This document shows, piece after piece, positions 14,935 through 23,504 of a DNA stretch of 64,000 bases. Position 1 is the first letter of the stretch. Each line of letters opens with the position of its first letter. Origin of the DNA: Nitrospinia bacterium (GTDB lineage Bacteria > Nitrospinota > Nitrospinia > Nitrospinales > JAJDAT01). Position numbers and translations under genes: made by a program. The DNA lies in the NCBI GenBank assembly GCA_029261715.1, contig JAJDAT010000005.1, forward strand, positions 1 through 64,000. Direction: 5' to 3'. The notes under the pieces are model-generated. The model was not told the DNA's origin. It ran no database searches and saw only the letters and a list, made by a program, of their open reading frames with translations.

Positions 14935-17337
14935 ATGTCCACTCAAGATATTAGCCAAAATAGCGAGTCCTCAAGTTGGAAAGCCAATGTTGTCGGAATA
15001 TTATATCCCGCCTTTTTGGCTTTTATTATTCTGGACTGGGAATATAAAAACGAAAACTTTTTTTATTTTTATTACCGTCCTTATCAACCTTTGCTGGAAA
15101 AAATGCACAGCTTGCTGGTTGTTCCAGTTGGTTTGAGTTTTGGAATCCTAGCATTTGCGATATTGACATTTTTTCTAAATAGAAAGTGTGGATTTAAAAC
15201 TCATTTAAAGCAAGCTGTTCTAACAGGAATTATTTTAGGATTCTACTTGTTACTTGTGACTCTTGAAAATGATACCAAGGCGGGTTCGTTCTTAAATCCA
15301 GCCTGGGTACCTGGTCTCCCGTTCAAGACTATTTACGTGAGAAGCTTATTAAGTTTACTTCTAATCGCTGTTTATACTTTTGGTTTTTTTACAATCCTTA
15401 AACGACCTGCGGTTCTTGGAGTTTTTTCTAATTGTTTTTGGTATTTTTTTTCAATTCCTTTCATCTTCTGGATTTCTCCCACATATCATGCCCTTCTTCT
15501 GTTTTTAACGTTTTTGATTTTCTTGTTGGGTATTCAGTTTAGTTCAAAGTTCAATCTTGGCGATCGTTTTTCGGAAAATAAATTTTCTTTTGGTTTTGTG
15601 GTTATTTTATTTTTTGTGGCGTGTATTTTCCGTTCGTGGCTTTTGGACTTTAATGTGGAAAACAATTATTTAACGACCATTACCGATTCTGATGATTATT
15701 TTGAAAACTCTCAACGATTATGGGAGGGGAAACCACTAGAAGTAAGAGCGGTTCCTGCGTATTCGTATCTTTTATATCTTGTTTATCACATTTCAGGATT
15801 TGGTCTTTCAAAGGCTATGACGGTTTTGGGTACATTGAGTTGTTTGGTTCCCGTTTTAATCTTTTTTATTACGCGTCGAATTACAAATCTTCCAACCGCG
15901 ATATTAGCGGGGGTGGCCGCAACTTTTTCAGAACATCTCATCAGTTATGCGACGATTAACCATCGGAATGGACCCGCCGCTTTATTTTTGACCGCCGCTT
16001 TATTTTTTTTACTGCATATAAACTTGAAAAAGCCTTTAAGGTTCGCATTTGCTTTTGGTTTTTGTTTTGGTTGGGCGGCTATGCTTGACGGAGCCTCAGC
16101 TCCTCTTATCGTTCTCGTTTTTGTTCCTTATTTTAGAAAAGAGATTGCTCCATTTTTTAAAAAGATTTTTGTGACAGCCGCTTTAGGAGTCATTATTGCT
16201 CAAACGCCTTTCCAGTTGGTTATTTATGATCGATGGGAAACGATTTACCCTTTAGGGCGGCAAATGAGTTCATTAGACGCGCAATGGAATTACGCTCAAA
16301 TCAAAGAAGGAAAAGAACTGAAGGAAATGGGTTTTGATCCCCCCCGCGATCTTTTTCATAGCTTAAAGACTTTTTTGAAGGAGCCGATAACTGTTGGAAC
16401 ATTGCTTGCCGTTAAGATGTTTAAAGAGTTTCAAAATTATTTTTTAGACCGGCAAGTTTTGATTTTTGATTTAGCTTTGATGGATAGGGAAAGTTATTTT
16501 GGGGCGTCGGTGCGGTTTTATTATTTCGTAATGCTTGCCGTTGGTTCGGTAGGTTTTCTGCTTTCTCGGAAAATTAATTGGACAGAAAAAATTATTGTAG
16601 CCGGTCCTGTTTTCTATTCTTTGATATTTCATTCTATTATGTCCATGGGGACCAATAGATATCGTATCGTTACCCAGCCTCTTATTTTGATTTTGTTCGC
16701 GTACGGTTGTTATTTAACTGGGCGCTGGTTATTAAGTCAAACGAGTCCTATACCTTTGTTACAGTCTAATTTTGTTCGTAATAGAGTTAAGGCGTTTTTG
16801 ATAGGGTTTCCTACGAAAAATTTTAGATTTAATTTGATTGGGATTTTTTTGGGATTGATTGTGTATTTGGGGGCTATTTTTGATCAAAATCGTAAAACGA
16901 TTTACCCATTTCCTAAATCGGATAACGAATCTGGGGTCAGTTGGGGAGTATCTTTTAATAAGGAAAACTTTCAAAACAATATATTATTGCCAAAACCTGT
17001 AAAGATTTTAAAAGATGTTCCTGTGGATGGTAAATATTCGATCGCTCTCCGCTTTGCATCGGTGTTTGGACCTAGCCAAGCTAAAGCCGAATTTCTTCTT
17101 ATATCTAGGGGAGTTATTGGGAAAAGAGAAATTTCTGATCGAACAAAATGGATTTACTTCAACGATGTGCCATTAAAAAAGGGGAAGCAAACGTTTATTT
17201 TAATGAGTTCGGTTAAAATTAAATCAGGTACAAAAGAAAAAAAGAAGGGCGGTTATTTTGGAGGTTTGGGTAGAAGGATAAATAATATAGAACCTTTTAA
17301 AGTGACGGGATTTGAAATTATCAAATCGCCAGTTTAA
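14935..17337 (+). CDS. GT-C fold membrane glycosyltransferase (ArnT/PMT/GT39-like)
   Basis: Integral membrane protein of 800 residues with about a dozen helices in the first 630, then a soluble C-terminal domain. After a large N-terminal membrane block there is the GT-C first-loop motif DSDDYFENSQRLWEG, carrying the acidic pair expected to act on a polyprenyl-phosphate sugar donor, then PAYSYLLYL and an SEHLISYATINHRNGPAA segment. Such enzymes transfer sugars to lipid A, glycans or proteins on the periplasmic side. The acceptor here is unknown. The gene is monocistronic, and a second, sequence-divergent GT-C gene is at 31651. The C-terminal domain (about 650-800) looks beta-rich, as in carbohydrate-binding modules. 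Confidence 0.8.
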   Translation: MSTQDISQNSESSSWKANVVGILYPAFLAFIILDWEYKNENFFYFYYRPYQPLLEKMHSLLVVPVGLSFGILAFAILTFFLNRKCGFKTHLKQAVLTGIILGFYLLLVTLENDTKAGSFLNPAWVPGLPFKTIYVRSLLSLLLIAVYTFGFFTILKRPAVLGVFSNCFWYFFSIPFIFWISPTYHALLLFLTFLIFLLGIQFSSKFNLGDRFSENKFSFGFVVILFFVACIFRSWLLDFNVENNYLTTITDSDDYFENSQRLWEGKPLEVRAVPAYSYLLYLVYHISGFGLSKAMTVLGTLSCLVPVLIFFITRRITNLPTAILAGVAATFSEHLISYATINHRNGPAALFLTAALFFLLHINLKKPLRFAFAFGFCFGWAAMLDGASAPLIVLVFVPYFRKEIAPFFKKIFVTAALGVIIAQTPFQLVIYDRWETIYPLGRQMSSLDAQWNYAQIKEGKELKEMGFDPPRDLFHSLKTFLKEPITVGTLLAVKMFKEFQNYFLDRQVLIFDLALMDRESYFGASVRFYYFVMLAVGSVGFLLSRKINWTEKIIVAGPVFYSLIFHSIMSMGTNRYRIVTQPLILILFAYGCYLTGRWLLSQTSPIPLLQSNFVRNRVKAFLIGFPTKNFRFNLIGIFLGLIVYLGAIFDQNRKTIYPFPKSDNESGVSWGVSFNKENFQNNILLPKPVKILKDVPVDGKYSIALRFASVFGPSQAKAEFLLISRGVIGKREISDRTKWIYFNDVPLKKGKQTFILMSSVKIKSGTKEKKKGGYFGGLGRRINNIEPFKVTGFEIIKSPV

Positions 17338-17410
17338 AAAGGGTCGTCTTTCTTAGCTCCATCCATAAAAACCGATCGAATTTTTTTAACTCAGAAAGCT
17401 ATAGAAGAAT

Positions 17411-17440
17411 TTGAAATTAAAGATCTTAGTTTAATAAGAT
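17411..17440 (+). promoter_or_regulatory. Putative promoter upstream of the FrpC-like gene
   Basis: TTGAAA (17411-17416) and TAAGAT (17435-17440) are 18 bp apart, about 117 bp before the chosen ATG at 17558. The -10 is a modest match. Confidence 0.3.
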
Positions 17441-17557
17441 TCATTTTATTACGAGTTTTCTACTTCCACTCCTCAAGTTTTGCCGTTTTATGTCGCTGAT
17501 ATATCAAGGCGCGACATTAGAACTCTGGTTCTATCTGAATCTTCGAAAGGCAAAACC

Positions 17558-18583
17558 ATGAAAGTCCTGGAATCCCAAATTTCCCTGTTTGGGCAACGTA
17601 AAGCAACGTCCACTCGCCAAACAATAACTAGAAACGTTCAAACCGAAACTTCTTCTAGAGAAAACCCATCGTCAATTGAATCGCGCATAGATTTATTAGA
17701 AGCGGTTTCGGTCCGTCTATCTGCGAGAGGTTTGAAAAGCCGTATTGAAAATTTAGAACCAGATTCAAAAGGTTATACTGTTGACGATGCGAAAGTTCAG
17801 TTGATCATTTTAATGCTCAAAAGCCTCACGGGTAAGAACCTCGATTTTGAATCAATAAAAAATATTTTAAAGGGAGATCCCGCTTCGGTTTCAACGGATA
17901 ACGTTTCGGGATCTGCAATCCAGCAAACGCAAACTTTAGAGCAAATAGAAATTCGCGAAGAAACTGAAGATACGGTTTTTTACGCCGACGCTATAATTAA
18001 AACAGAGGATGGACAGGAAGTTCATTTTCAAATAGAGCTAGGGATGAGTCGAAGTTTTCGACAAGAATTGAGAATAGAGAGTGAGTCTAGGCGATTAACC
18101 GACCCATTGGTTTTGAACTTTGCCGGAACGGCGGCGGATTTAGGTGAAACTAGTTTCGATTTTGATTTGAACTCCGATGGACAAACAGAGCGGATATCAT
18201 CATTAAAAGCTGGGAGCGGTTTTCTGGCGTTAGATAAAAATCAGGATGGAATTATCAATAATGGAAGTGAGCTGTTTGGTCCCACTGAAGGTAACGGTTT
18301 TTCAGAATTAAGCGTTTACGATTTGGATGACAATGATTTTATTGACGAAAATGATCCCATATTTGATGAGCTCAAAATTTTTACTCAGGATTCAGAAGGA
18401 AACCAATATCTTAACTCTCTTAAAGAAAAGGGAGTTGGAGCGATATCTTTAGGTTCGATTGAAACACCCTTTGAATTGCGCGATGGGCAAAATAGTTTAA
18501 GAGCCAAGATTCGATCTACCGGCGTATTTGTTGGGTCGTCTGGAAACCACGGAACTGTCCAGCAAATCGACTTCGCTATTTAG
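17558..18583 (+). CDS. FrpC-like calcium-binding protein
   Basis: A protein of 341 residues with two parts. The N-terminal 150 are Ser/Thr/Gln-rich and helical. A beta-rich middle (about 135-190) leads to EF-hand-like Asp loops: DLNSDGQTE (203-211), DKNQDGIINNGSE (226-238, followed by LFG) and DLDDNDFIDENDPIF (255-269). This DxDxDG, then GSELFG, then second DxD arrangement is typical of FrpC/iron-regulated and hemolysin-associated calcium-binding modules. There is no signal peptide or RTX nonapeptide array, so the export route is unclear. I chose the ATG at 17558 (AAAGG upstream) over a TTG at 17480, which would add 26 residues. Confidence 0.7.
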   Translation: MKVLESQISLFGQRKATSTRQTITRNVQTETSSRENPSSIESRIDLLEAVSVRLSARGLKSRIENLEPDSKGYTVDDAKVQLIILMLKSLTGKNLDFESIKNILKGDPASVSTDNVSGSAIQQTQTLEQIEIREETEDTVFYADAIIKTEDGQEVHFQIELGMSRSFRQELRIESESRRLTDPLVLNFAGTAADLGETSFDFDLNSDGQTERISSLKAGSGFLALDKNQDGIINNGSELFGPTEGNGFSELSVYDLDDNDFIDENDPIFDELKIFTQDSEGNQYLNSLKEKGVGAISLGSIETPFELRDGQNSLRAKIRSTGVFVGSSGNHGTVQQIDFAI

Positions 18584-18616
18584 ACTTAAGCCACAGAAAA
18601 ACACAAACCGGGCGTA

Positions 18617-18646
18617 GGCCACAGAATGCACAGAACGGCACAGAAG
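18617..18646 (+). repeat. Left inverted repeat flanking the GxxExxY cassette
   Basis: A 30-bp unit beginning GGCCACAGAATGCACAGAA and ending CACAGAAG. It matches the reverse complement of 19088-19117 at 28 of 30 positions. Another partial CCACAGAAAAACAC unit lies just before it at 18591-18604. Confidence 0.75.
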
Positions 18647-18674
18647 AAAGAAAAAAGAAAAGACAAGACAAGTT

Positions 18675-19046
18675 ATGGAGGAATATTTATACAAAGATTT
18701 GACTCATAAAATAATAGGAGCGGCGTTTGAAGTTTATAAAGAATTGGGATATGGGTTCCTGGAAAAAATTTATGAAAGAGCGTTGATCTATGAATTACAG
18801 TCTCAAAGGTTAGAAGTAGAAAGCCAAAAATCTATTGCTGTCTTTTATAAAGGACAATCGGTGGGAGATTAAGTTATCGACTTGTTAGTGGATGATAAAG
18901 TTATTGTAGAGTTAAAAGCCGAGAAAGAAATGAATCCTAAGCACGAAGCTCAACTTATTAATTATTTAAAAGCGACAAACTTGAAAGTAGGTTTGTTGAT
19001 TAACTTTGGTCAAAGTAAATGCCAACCTAAGCGAATTGCCAATTAA
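18675..19046 (+). pseudogene. GxxExxY-family protein gene with one nonsense codon
   Basis: The reading frame encodes a standard GxxExxY protein (PDDEXK-like fold): IIGAAFEVYKELGYGFLE, then YERALIYEL, then, after the defect, VIDLLVDDKVIVELKAE and GLLINFGQSK, ending KRIAN. A single TAA at 18870-18872 replaces the aromatic codon expected in VGDYV, cutting the protein at 65 of 123 residues. Everything after it is still well preserved, so the mutation looks recent, or the stop is a sequence error. The family is often found as mobile cassettes and inside 23S rRNA intervening sequences. Here it is bounded by CACAGA inverted repeats, supporting a transferred unit. Confidence 0.8.
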
Positions 19047-19087
19047 AGTTGCTCAAAACTTCTAGATCTAATTGTTTCAAGATTTTC

Positions 19088-19117
19088 CTTCTGTGTCTTT
19101 CTGTGCATTCTGTGGCC
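19088..19117 (-). repeat. Right inverted repeat flanking the GxxExxY cassette
   Basis: Its reverse complement starts GGCCACAGAATGCACAGAA and ends CACAGAAG, differing from the left copy at two positions only. It ends ten bases before the stop codon of the next minus-strand gene. Confidence 0.75.
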
Positions 19118-19126
19118 AAGAGATTC

Positions 19127-19855
19127 TTATTTGGAGATGGGTTCAAACTTTGCCGTATCAATAAGAGTTTGATGAATGAAGTCTCGATCTTCTCGTGATT
19201 TAAATGGATAGAATTGATCTTTCATTGCAATGATGATTTTTTCGGCCCTAAAATTTTGAAACAAGTTAGGGACTGCAATTACAATTTTCTCTGAACTCGA
19301 TTTTTCTGGCTCGTAGTTTGTCGGTAGTTTAATTTTTTCTTTAATAAATACGCCTATGAATTGTATTTCGCGTTCGTCGATTATTAAGTATCCAGAATCT
19401 ATAAAGGTTTGGAGTAAGCCGGCGCCAAATCCAAATGGCGCTCCTTTGCGATAGCCAGAAATCGAAACAAAGTAAGCTTTCTTTCCTCCCGCATTAGAAT
19501 TCGAAATATATTTATCGATATAATATTTATACATAGAGTTAGAGAAATCAAACCACCGCGCTGAGACTGAAAAAGCAAAGACTAAATTAAAGTAGTAGAG
19601 GTAAACAAATTTAAAAAGCAAAAAGTCGATAGTTTTTGAAATCGCAATGGCTAATAAAAAACTGAGACCCACGTTTATAATTCCCGAAGCTCCTGTCAAG
19701 TAACAAACGATTTTCCCTCCCGTTGGTTGATTCTTAAATAAAAAATATTTTTTATAAAAAAACCACCCCGTAGAAAAGAATAAAGTCCCACCTAAAACAG
19801 GTAGCGGGACAATAAATAAAGCCAATAAGTAGGCGACGAAAATAACTTCTAGCAT
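19127..19855 (-). CDS. Membrane protein of unknown function, last gene of the dlt-like operon
   Basis: I do not recognise this 242-residue protein. It has about three to four membrane segments in the first 110 residues (LEVIFVAYLLALFIVPLPVL, later YLTGASGIINVGLSFLLAIA) and a soluble C-terminal half with beta-strand character (KKAYFVSISGYRKG, IVIAVPNLFQNF). It starts 13 bp after the MBOAT gene on the same strand, so it is very likely part of the adenylation-carrier-MBOAT operon. It has no visible resemblance to DltD and no serine-hydrolase motif. A structural or partner role in the acyl-transfer machinery is inference from position. Confidence 0.6.
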   Translation of the reverse strand: MLEVIFVAYLLALFIVPLPVLGGTLFFSTGWFFYKKYFLFKNQPTGGKIVCYLTGASGIINVGLSFLLAIAISKTIDFLLFKFVYLYYFNLVFAFSVSARWFDFSNSMYKYYIDKYISNSNAGGKKAYFVSISGYRKGAPFGFGAGLLQTFIDSGYLIIDEREIQFIGVFIKEKIKLPTNYEPEKSSSEKIVIAVPNLFQNFRAEKIIIAMKDQFYPFKSREDRDFIHQTLIDTAKFEPISK

Positions 19856-19868
19856 CAGATAATTTCTA

Positions 19869-21572
19869 TTAAAAACCTAATCCAATAAAAAGTAATTTAA
19901 AATGATCCCAAACAGAACCATGGGAGCAGCGGTTCATAAAAATATGAATCAACGCATAATATTGCCATGTTACATATGCTGAAAAAAGATCGAGCGGAAA
20001 TTTTTTGTCCCAGCTCCACGATTTTCTGGATTTATCTTTTTTATAAAGCGACCAAATTTGACTGACAGCGATTCCTAAGGCTAGCAAAAAAAAGTAAGGC
20101 CATGCTTTGAGATGGTGAGTGAAGTTGTGCCATTCCATACCGCGGTAAAAAACAGACTCCGTCATATGCCCCCAAACCAGGTTTCCAAAACACGCCGCAG
20201 CAAAGGAAGCTAACGTGATACGGACCCAGGGAGGCGCTTGAGGAAACTTGAAAAAGATGGGGTAATAAAAACATCGGACCAAAAACTCTCGATAATGATA
20301 GGTAAAGCGAGACCAAAAATTAGATAAGTTCGTGGCCATCCAGGGAAACCTAAAATAAGGTTCTACATCGTAGCCGCACAATCTCCAGACTCCCGTTTTA
20401 AAATGAGTGACTCCTCCAAAAAGAAAAAACCAACGAATCAAATCGACCAACGTAGTTGATAGAACGATTTGAGCGTCCATTGGATCGCCTTTAATGAAAG
20501 CGCATGTCATATGCTTGACTCGCCAATAGGCATGGATGTCGTGATCTCTTAAGAAATGAATCATATGAGAGTGAATCCAATTTCCAAGAGTTACATAAAG
20601 AAATGCGATTACCCAAAGTTTGAGTCCGGCCAAAGCTAAAATGTTTTTGTCTTTATTGAGAAATCGGTCTTCTAAGTAACGATAACCCTGCCCAATACTA
20701 ACGCCCCAAGTCCAGTTCCCTAACTGGCCAGGCGTGATGAAGATGGAAAGATAATCAATAAACGATACGTCTTCAGGAATTTGCCCGTCTTGCAGATCGG
20801 CGTGGTACATCATCACCCGTTCCCAATGCCAGAAAAAAAGAATGATTCCTAATGGTGTTTTCCATTCCCAACCTGAGGTTCCTTCGATGATAGAGCCGAT
20901 TGCGACACAGATCATTGCGGAATGAGCGCCGCATGTCTGCATAAACTTAGCCTGTTTAGGGTTGGAGAGAAGCGGGAGAAGAATTTTTTGATAAACCCAG
21001 GGAGTTATTCCGGCGGAACCGATTATTAATACAAAAGTTAAAAACCAGCCTACTGAACTTGGAATCAACGCTATGGCGCCTGAGATTCCTAAAAGGGTAG
21101 GGAGTATAGATTTGTTGTTGCGCTGCGGATGGAATATTAAATACAAAAGTGTATGACCAAAGGTCAAACCGATGAGGGCTGTTATTCCATAAAATATTCC
21201 TACCGCTATGTATGTGGACGTCAAAAGCCATTTTTTCTTATGGCGAATGGGAAGGTAATAATTAACGATTATTGTCAGTCCAAGAAACCAGAAAAAGATC
21301 ATGCGTTCTTCGTCGTTAGATCGTTCGTGGGTAACTTGGATGAGTATGCTGGAATGAGCGTTGTGATCGTCGTCAAAAACTTTTGACGGCTTCCAGCCGA
21401 TTGCCTTTGCGGCTGATTCCGGACTGGGAATATTTAAATGAGAATAGATTTGAGTGAAAAAATAAAAGTAGACAGCTAATGCGAGCAGTATTAAATAAAT
21501 GATTTTTGAGTTGTGCCGGTTGACTTGTTCTTCTCGTGGATCGGGCGGGATATCTTCGGCGGGGAAAAACAT
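19869..21572 (-). CDS. MBOAT-family membrane O-acyltransferase (DltB-like)
   Basis: Polytopic membrane protein of 567 residues with roughly a dozen helices. The MBOAT hallmark NFWSRFTYHYREFLVRCFYY followed by P is present (family pattern FW.RF/W...reyl...vyyP), and histidine-containing helices downstream (WHNFTHHLKAWPYF, SHGSVWDHF) supply candidates for the catalytic His. It is longer than Bacillus DltB (about 400) because of an extra N-terminal region of about 90 residues. The gene overlaps the carrier-protein stop by one base (TAATG), implying translational coupling. By analogy with DltB it would take an acyl group from the carrier protein to an envelope acceptor. The group and the acceptor are unknown. 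Confidence 0.85.
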   Translation of the reverse strand: MFFPAEDIPPDPREEQVNRHNSKIIYLILLALAVYFYFFTQIYSHLNIPSPESAAKAIGWKPSKVFDDDHNAHSSILIQVTHERSNDEERMIFFWFLGLTIIVNYYLPIRHKKKWLLTSTYIAVGIFYGITALIGLTFGHTLLYLIFHPQRNNKSILPTLLGISGAIALIPSSVGWFLTFVLIIGSAGITPWVYQKILLPLLSNPKQAKFMQTCGAHSAMICVAIGSIIEGTSGWEWKTPLGIILFFWHWERVMMYHADLQDGQIPEDVSFIDYLSIFITPGQLGNWTWGVSIGQGYRYLEDRFLNKDKNILALAGLKLWVIAFLYVTLGNWIHSHMIHFLRDHDIHAYWRVKHMTCAFIKGDPMDAQIVLSTTLVDLIRWFFLFGGVTHFKTGVWRLCGYDVEPYFRFPWMATNLSNFWSRFTYHYREFLVRCFYYPIFFKFPQAPPWVRITLASFAAACFGNLVWGHMTESVFYRGMEWHNFTHHLKAWPYFFLLALGIAVSQIWSLYKKDKSRKSWSWDKKFPLDLFSAYVTWQYYALIHIFMNRCSHGSVWDHFKLLFIGLGF

Positions 21573-21826
21573 TATTTGGTTTCGTTGAGTTTGTTTTCGA
21601 CGTAAGTAGTAAGCGTATTGATGGTATTAAAGTTGGAAGGAATTACGTCCGCTCGTCCAAATTTAATCCCAAATTCTTTTTCGATGAATAAAACAGCGTT
21701 TATGATAGAAAAAGAATCCGCCAAACAGGTTTCTAATAGCTTTGAGGATTCGTCAAAGGATTCCGTTATTGGAAACTCTCGCTGAAAGAACTCTTTAATT
21801 TTTTCGGATATCCGAATTTTATTCAT
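21572..21826 (-). CDS. Acyl/aminoacyl carrier protein
   Basis: Eighty-four-residue four-helix carrier protein. The phosphopantetheine attachment serine is S38 in LADSFSIINAV, the equivalent of the DSL motif, here DSF. The rest (IEKEFGIKFGRADVIPSNFN, then TINTLTTYV) matches the usual helix II-IV layout. It sits between the adenylating enzyme (41 bp upstream) and the MBOAT protein (one-base overlap), the same gene order as dltA-dltC-dltB components. It should be charged by the upstream ligase after activation by a phosphopantetheinyl transferase not present in the window. Confidence 0.85.
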   Translation of the reverse strand: MNKIRISEKIKEFFQREFPITESFDESSKLLETCLADSFSIINAVLFIEKEFGIKFGRADVIPSNFNTINTLTTYVENKLNETK

Positions 21827-21867
21827 TGGTTTTTTTTGAACAGCGCCTATTGTATTTTTATTGTTAT

Positions 21868-23376
21868 TTACAATAAATTTTCTTGCAGCGCTTTAAAATC
21901 CATTTTACCGTTAGACGTTGTGGGAAAGCGTTCTTGTTTTAGAAACTCAGTCGGGATCATATAACTTGGTAGATATTCGCGCAAAGTTTCGGTCAATTTA
22001 ATAATTTTAACTTCCCCGCTAAAGAAAGCGGTGATTCTTTGTTTGTTGGGATCAAATAATACAGCGCATTGTTTAATACCTTCAACACGATAGATAGCGG
22101 ATTCTATTTCACCCAATTCAACGCGTCGACCACGAATTTTTATTTGCCGGTCTTTTCTTCCAGTCATATAGATCAATCCATCTTTAGAAGAAATATAACC
22201 TAAATCTCCTGTCTTATAGATGATTTCTGAATAATTTTCATGCGCCGGGTTTTGAATGAAAGCCATGTCAGTTTCTTTTGGCTGATTCCAATAGCCTAAA
22301 GCTAGCCCAGAACCGGCAACGCAAATTTCTCCGATTTTATCGGCTTCAAATAATGGTTTTTCTTCTTCGTTGATAAACAAAATTTTTGTATTATCGCAGG
22401 GTTTTCCTAAAGGCGTATTTTCTAGTTTGTCTAATTCGTCGCCAAATATCCAATAAATGCAATCAACGGTTATCTCCGTTGGTCCATATAAATTTGAAAG
22501 AATTGCATTGGGCAGATGTTTGCGGAAATATTTTATAGTTTGCAAAGGCATTGGTTCGCCTGCAAATAAAAGCTTCTTGATCTTGGTTAGATCATATTCG
22601 CCTAGCATATCTAAGGCTGACAAATTATTAAGGACAGACGGGACGAAAAAAATAAAATTAATTTTATTTTGAACTAGATACTCTGTAAGAGAGGACGGAA
22701 ATGCCAGCGTTTCGTCGGTTATGAGATGCAATTCGCATCCCTTGGCGAATGTCAGATAAAGGTCCAATACTGAGTTATCGAAGTATAGTGGAGCTTGGTT
22801 TCCGATTATTTCAGAATCCGATATTTCATAAGCGCTACACGCCCAATCAATATAGTCTATGACGGACCGATTTGAGATGGTAACGCCCTTTGGAACTCCT
22901 GTGGTCCCGGATGTGAATATGATGTAAAGAGGATCGAGGTCTATTCGCTTTTTTAAAGCTTCAAATAGTTGAATCTCCAGAGAGTTGATATTTTCAATTT
23001 TTGCGTTATACCCTGTGTTATATGTTTTTTGATCTACTACAAAATTGCCTGAAGATAATTGGATTGTTAGCGCATTTTTTAAAGAATTTAGAATTGCTTC
23101 TTTTCTTTTAGGAGGAGTTTCTGTGTCGATGGGGACATAAATGTTTCCGGTCAACTGAATTGCTATTAAGGCTATGACGGCTTCTATTGATTTAGGGATA
23201 TCTACAACTATTGGTTGATTGTATCTTCCAAAGTTTTCCATGAGCCAGCTTCCAAATAAAATCGAGCGTTGCCATAGCTCTCCAAAAGAAATCGAACTTT
23301 TTGGGTCGACTATAGCAATCCTATTTGGAAACTTTTGCTGGGTTTTTTGTAGGTATTCAAGAGCTAGTTTTTGCAT
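21868..23376 (-). CDS. Amino-acid/acyl adenylating ligase (DltA/NRPS A-domain-like)
   Basis: Stand-alone adenylation enzyme of 502 residues. Core motifs are intact: A3 FTSGTTGVPKG (154-164), A4 region LYFDNSVLD (197-205), A5 NLYGPTE, A7 YKTGDLG, A8 RKDRQIKIRGRRVELGEIE, and the A10 lysine K491 in TTSNGKMD. The FDxSVxDLY form of A4 resembles DltA (D-alanine:carrier ligase) and amino-acid-activating domains, so an amino acid is the likely substrate, though I cannot name it. It heads the operon with the carrier protein and MBOAT gene and is divergent from the sulfatase-like gene. Normal length for DltA-type enzymes. Confidence 0.88.
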   Translation of the reverse strand: MQKLALEYLQKTQQKFPNRIAIVDPKSSISFGELWQRSILFGSWLMENFGRYNQPIVVDIPKSIEAVIALIAIQLTGNIYVPIDTETPPKRKEAILNSLKNALTIQLSSGNFVVDQKTYNTGYNAKIENINSLEIQLFEALKKRIDLDPLYIIFTSGTTGVPKGVTISNRSVIDYIDWACSAYEISDSEIIGNQAPLYFDNSVLDLYLTFAKGCELHLITDETLAFPSSLTEYLVQNKINFIFFVPSVLNNLSALDMLGEYDLTKIKKLLFAGEPMPLQTIKYFRKHLPNAILSNLYGPTEITVDCIYWIFGDELDKLENTPLGKPCDNTKILFINEEEKPLFEADKIGEICVAGSGLALGYWNQPKETDMAFIQNPAHENYSEIIYKTGDLGYISSKDGLIYMTGRKDRQIKIRGRRVELGEIESAIYRVEGIKQCAVLFDPNKQRITAFFSGEVKIIKLTETLREYLPSYMIPTEFLKQERFPTTSNGKMDFKALQENLL

Positions 23377-23449
23377 GGATCAAAGAGGTTTTATAAAAGC
23401 TTTTCGAATTTGATTAATAGCGTAAATCTTGGGTTATTAGATATGATAT

Positions 23450-23487
23450 GCTTTTATCATTTTAAAGTCATTAAAATCAATGAAAGC
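23450..23487. repeat. Interrupted inverted repeat in the divergent promoter region
   Basis: GCTTT and ATTTTAA (23450-23465) mirror TTAAAAT and AAAGC (23471-23487) with small mismatches between the blocks. The site lies between the divergent ligase and sulfatase genes and could be an operator controlling both. Confidence 0.3.
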
Positions 23488-23504
23488 AAATAGTTAGTTA
23501 AATT

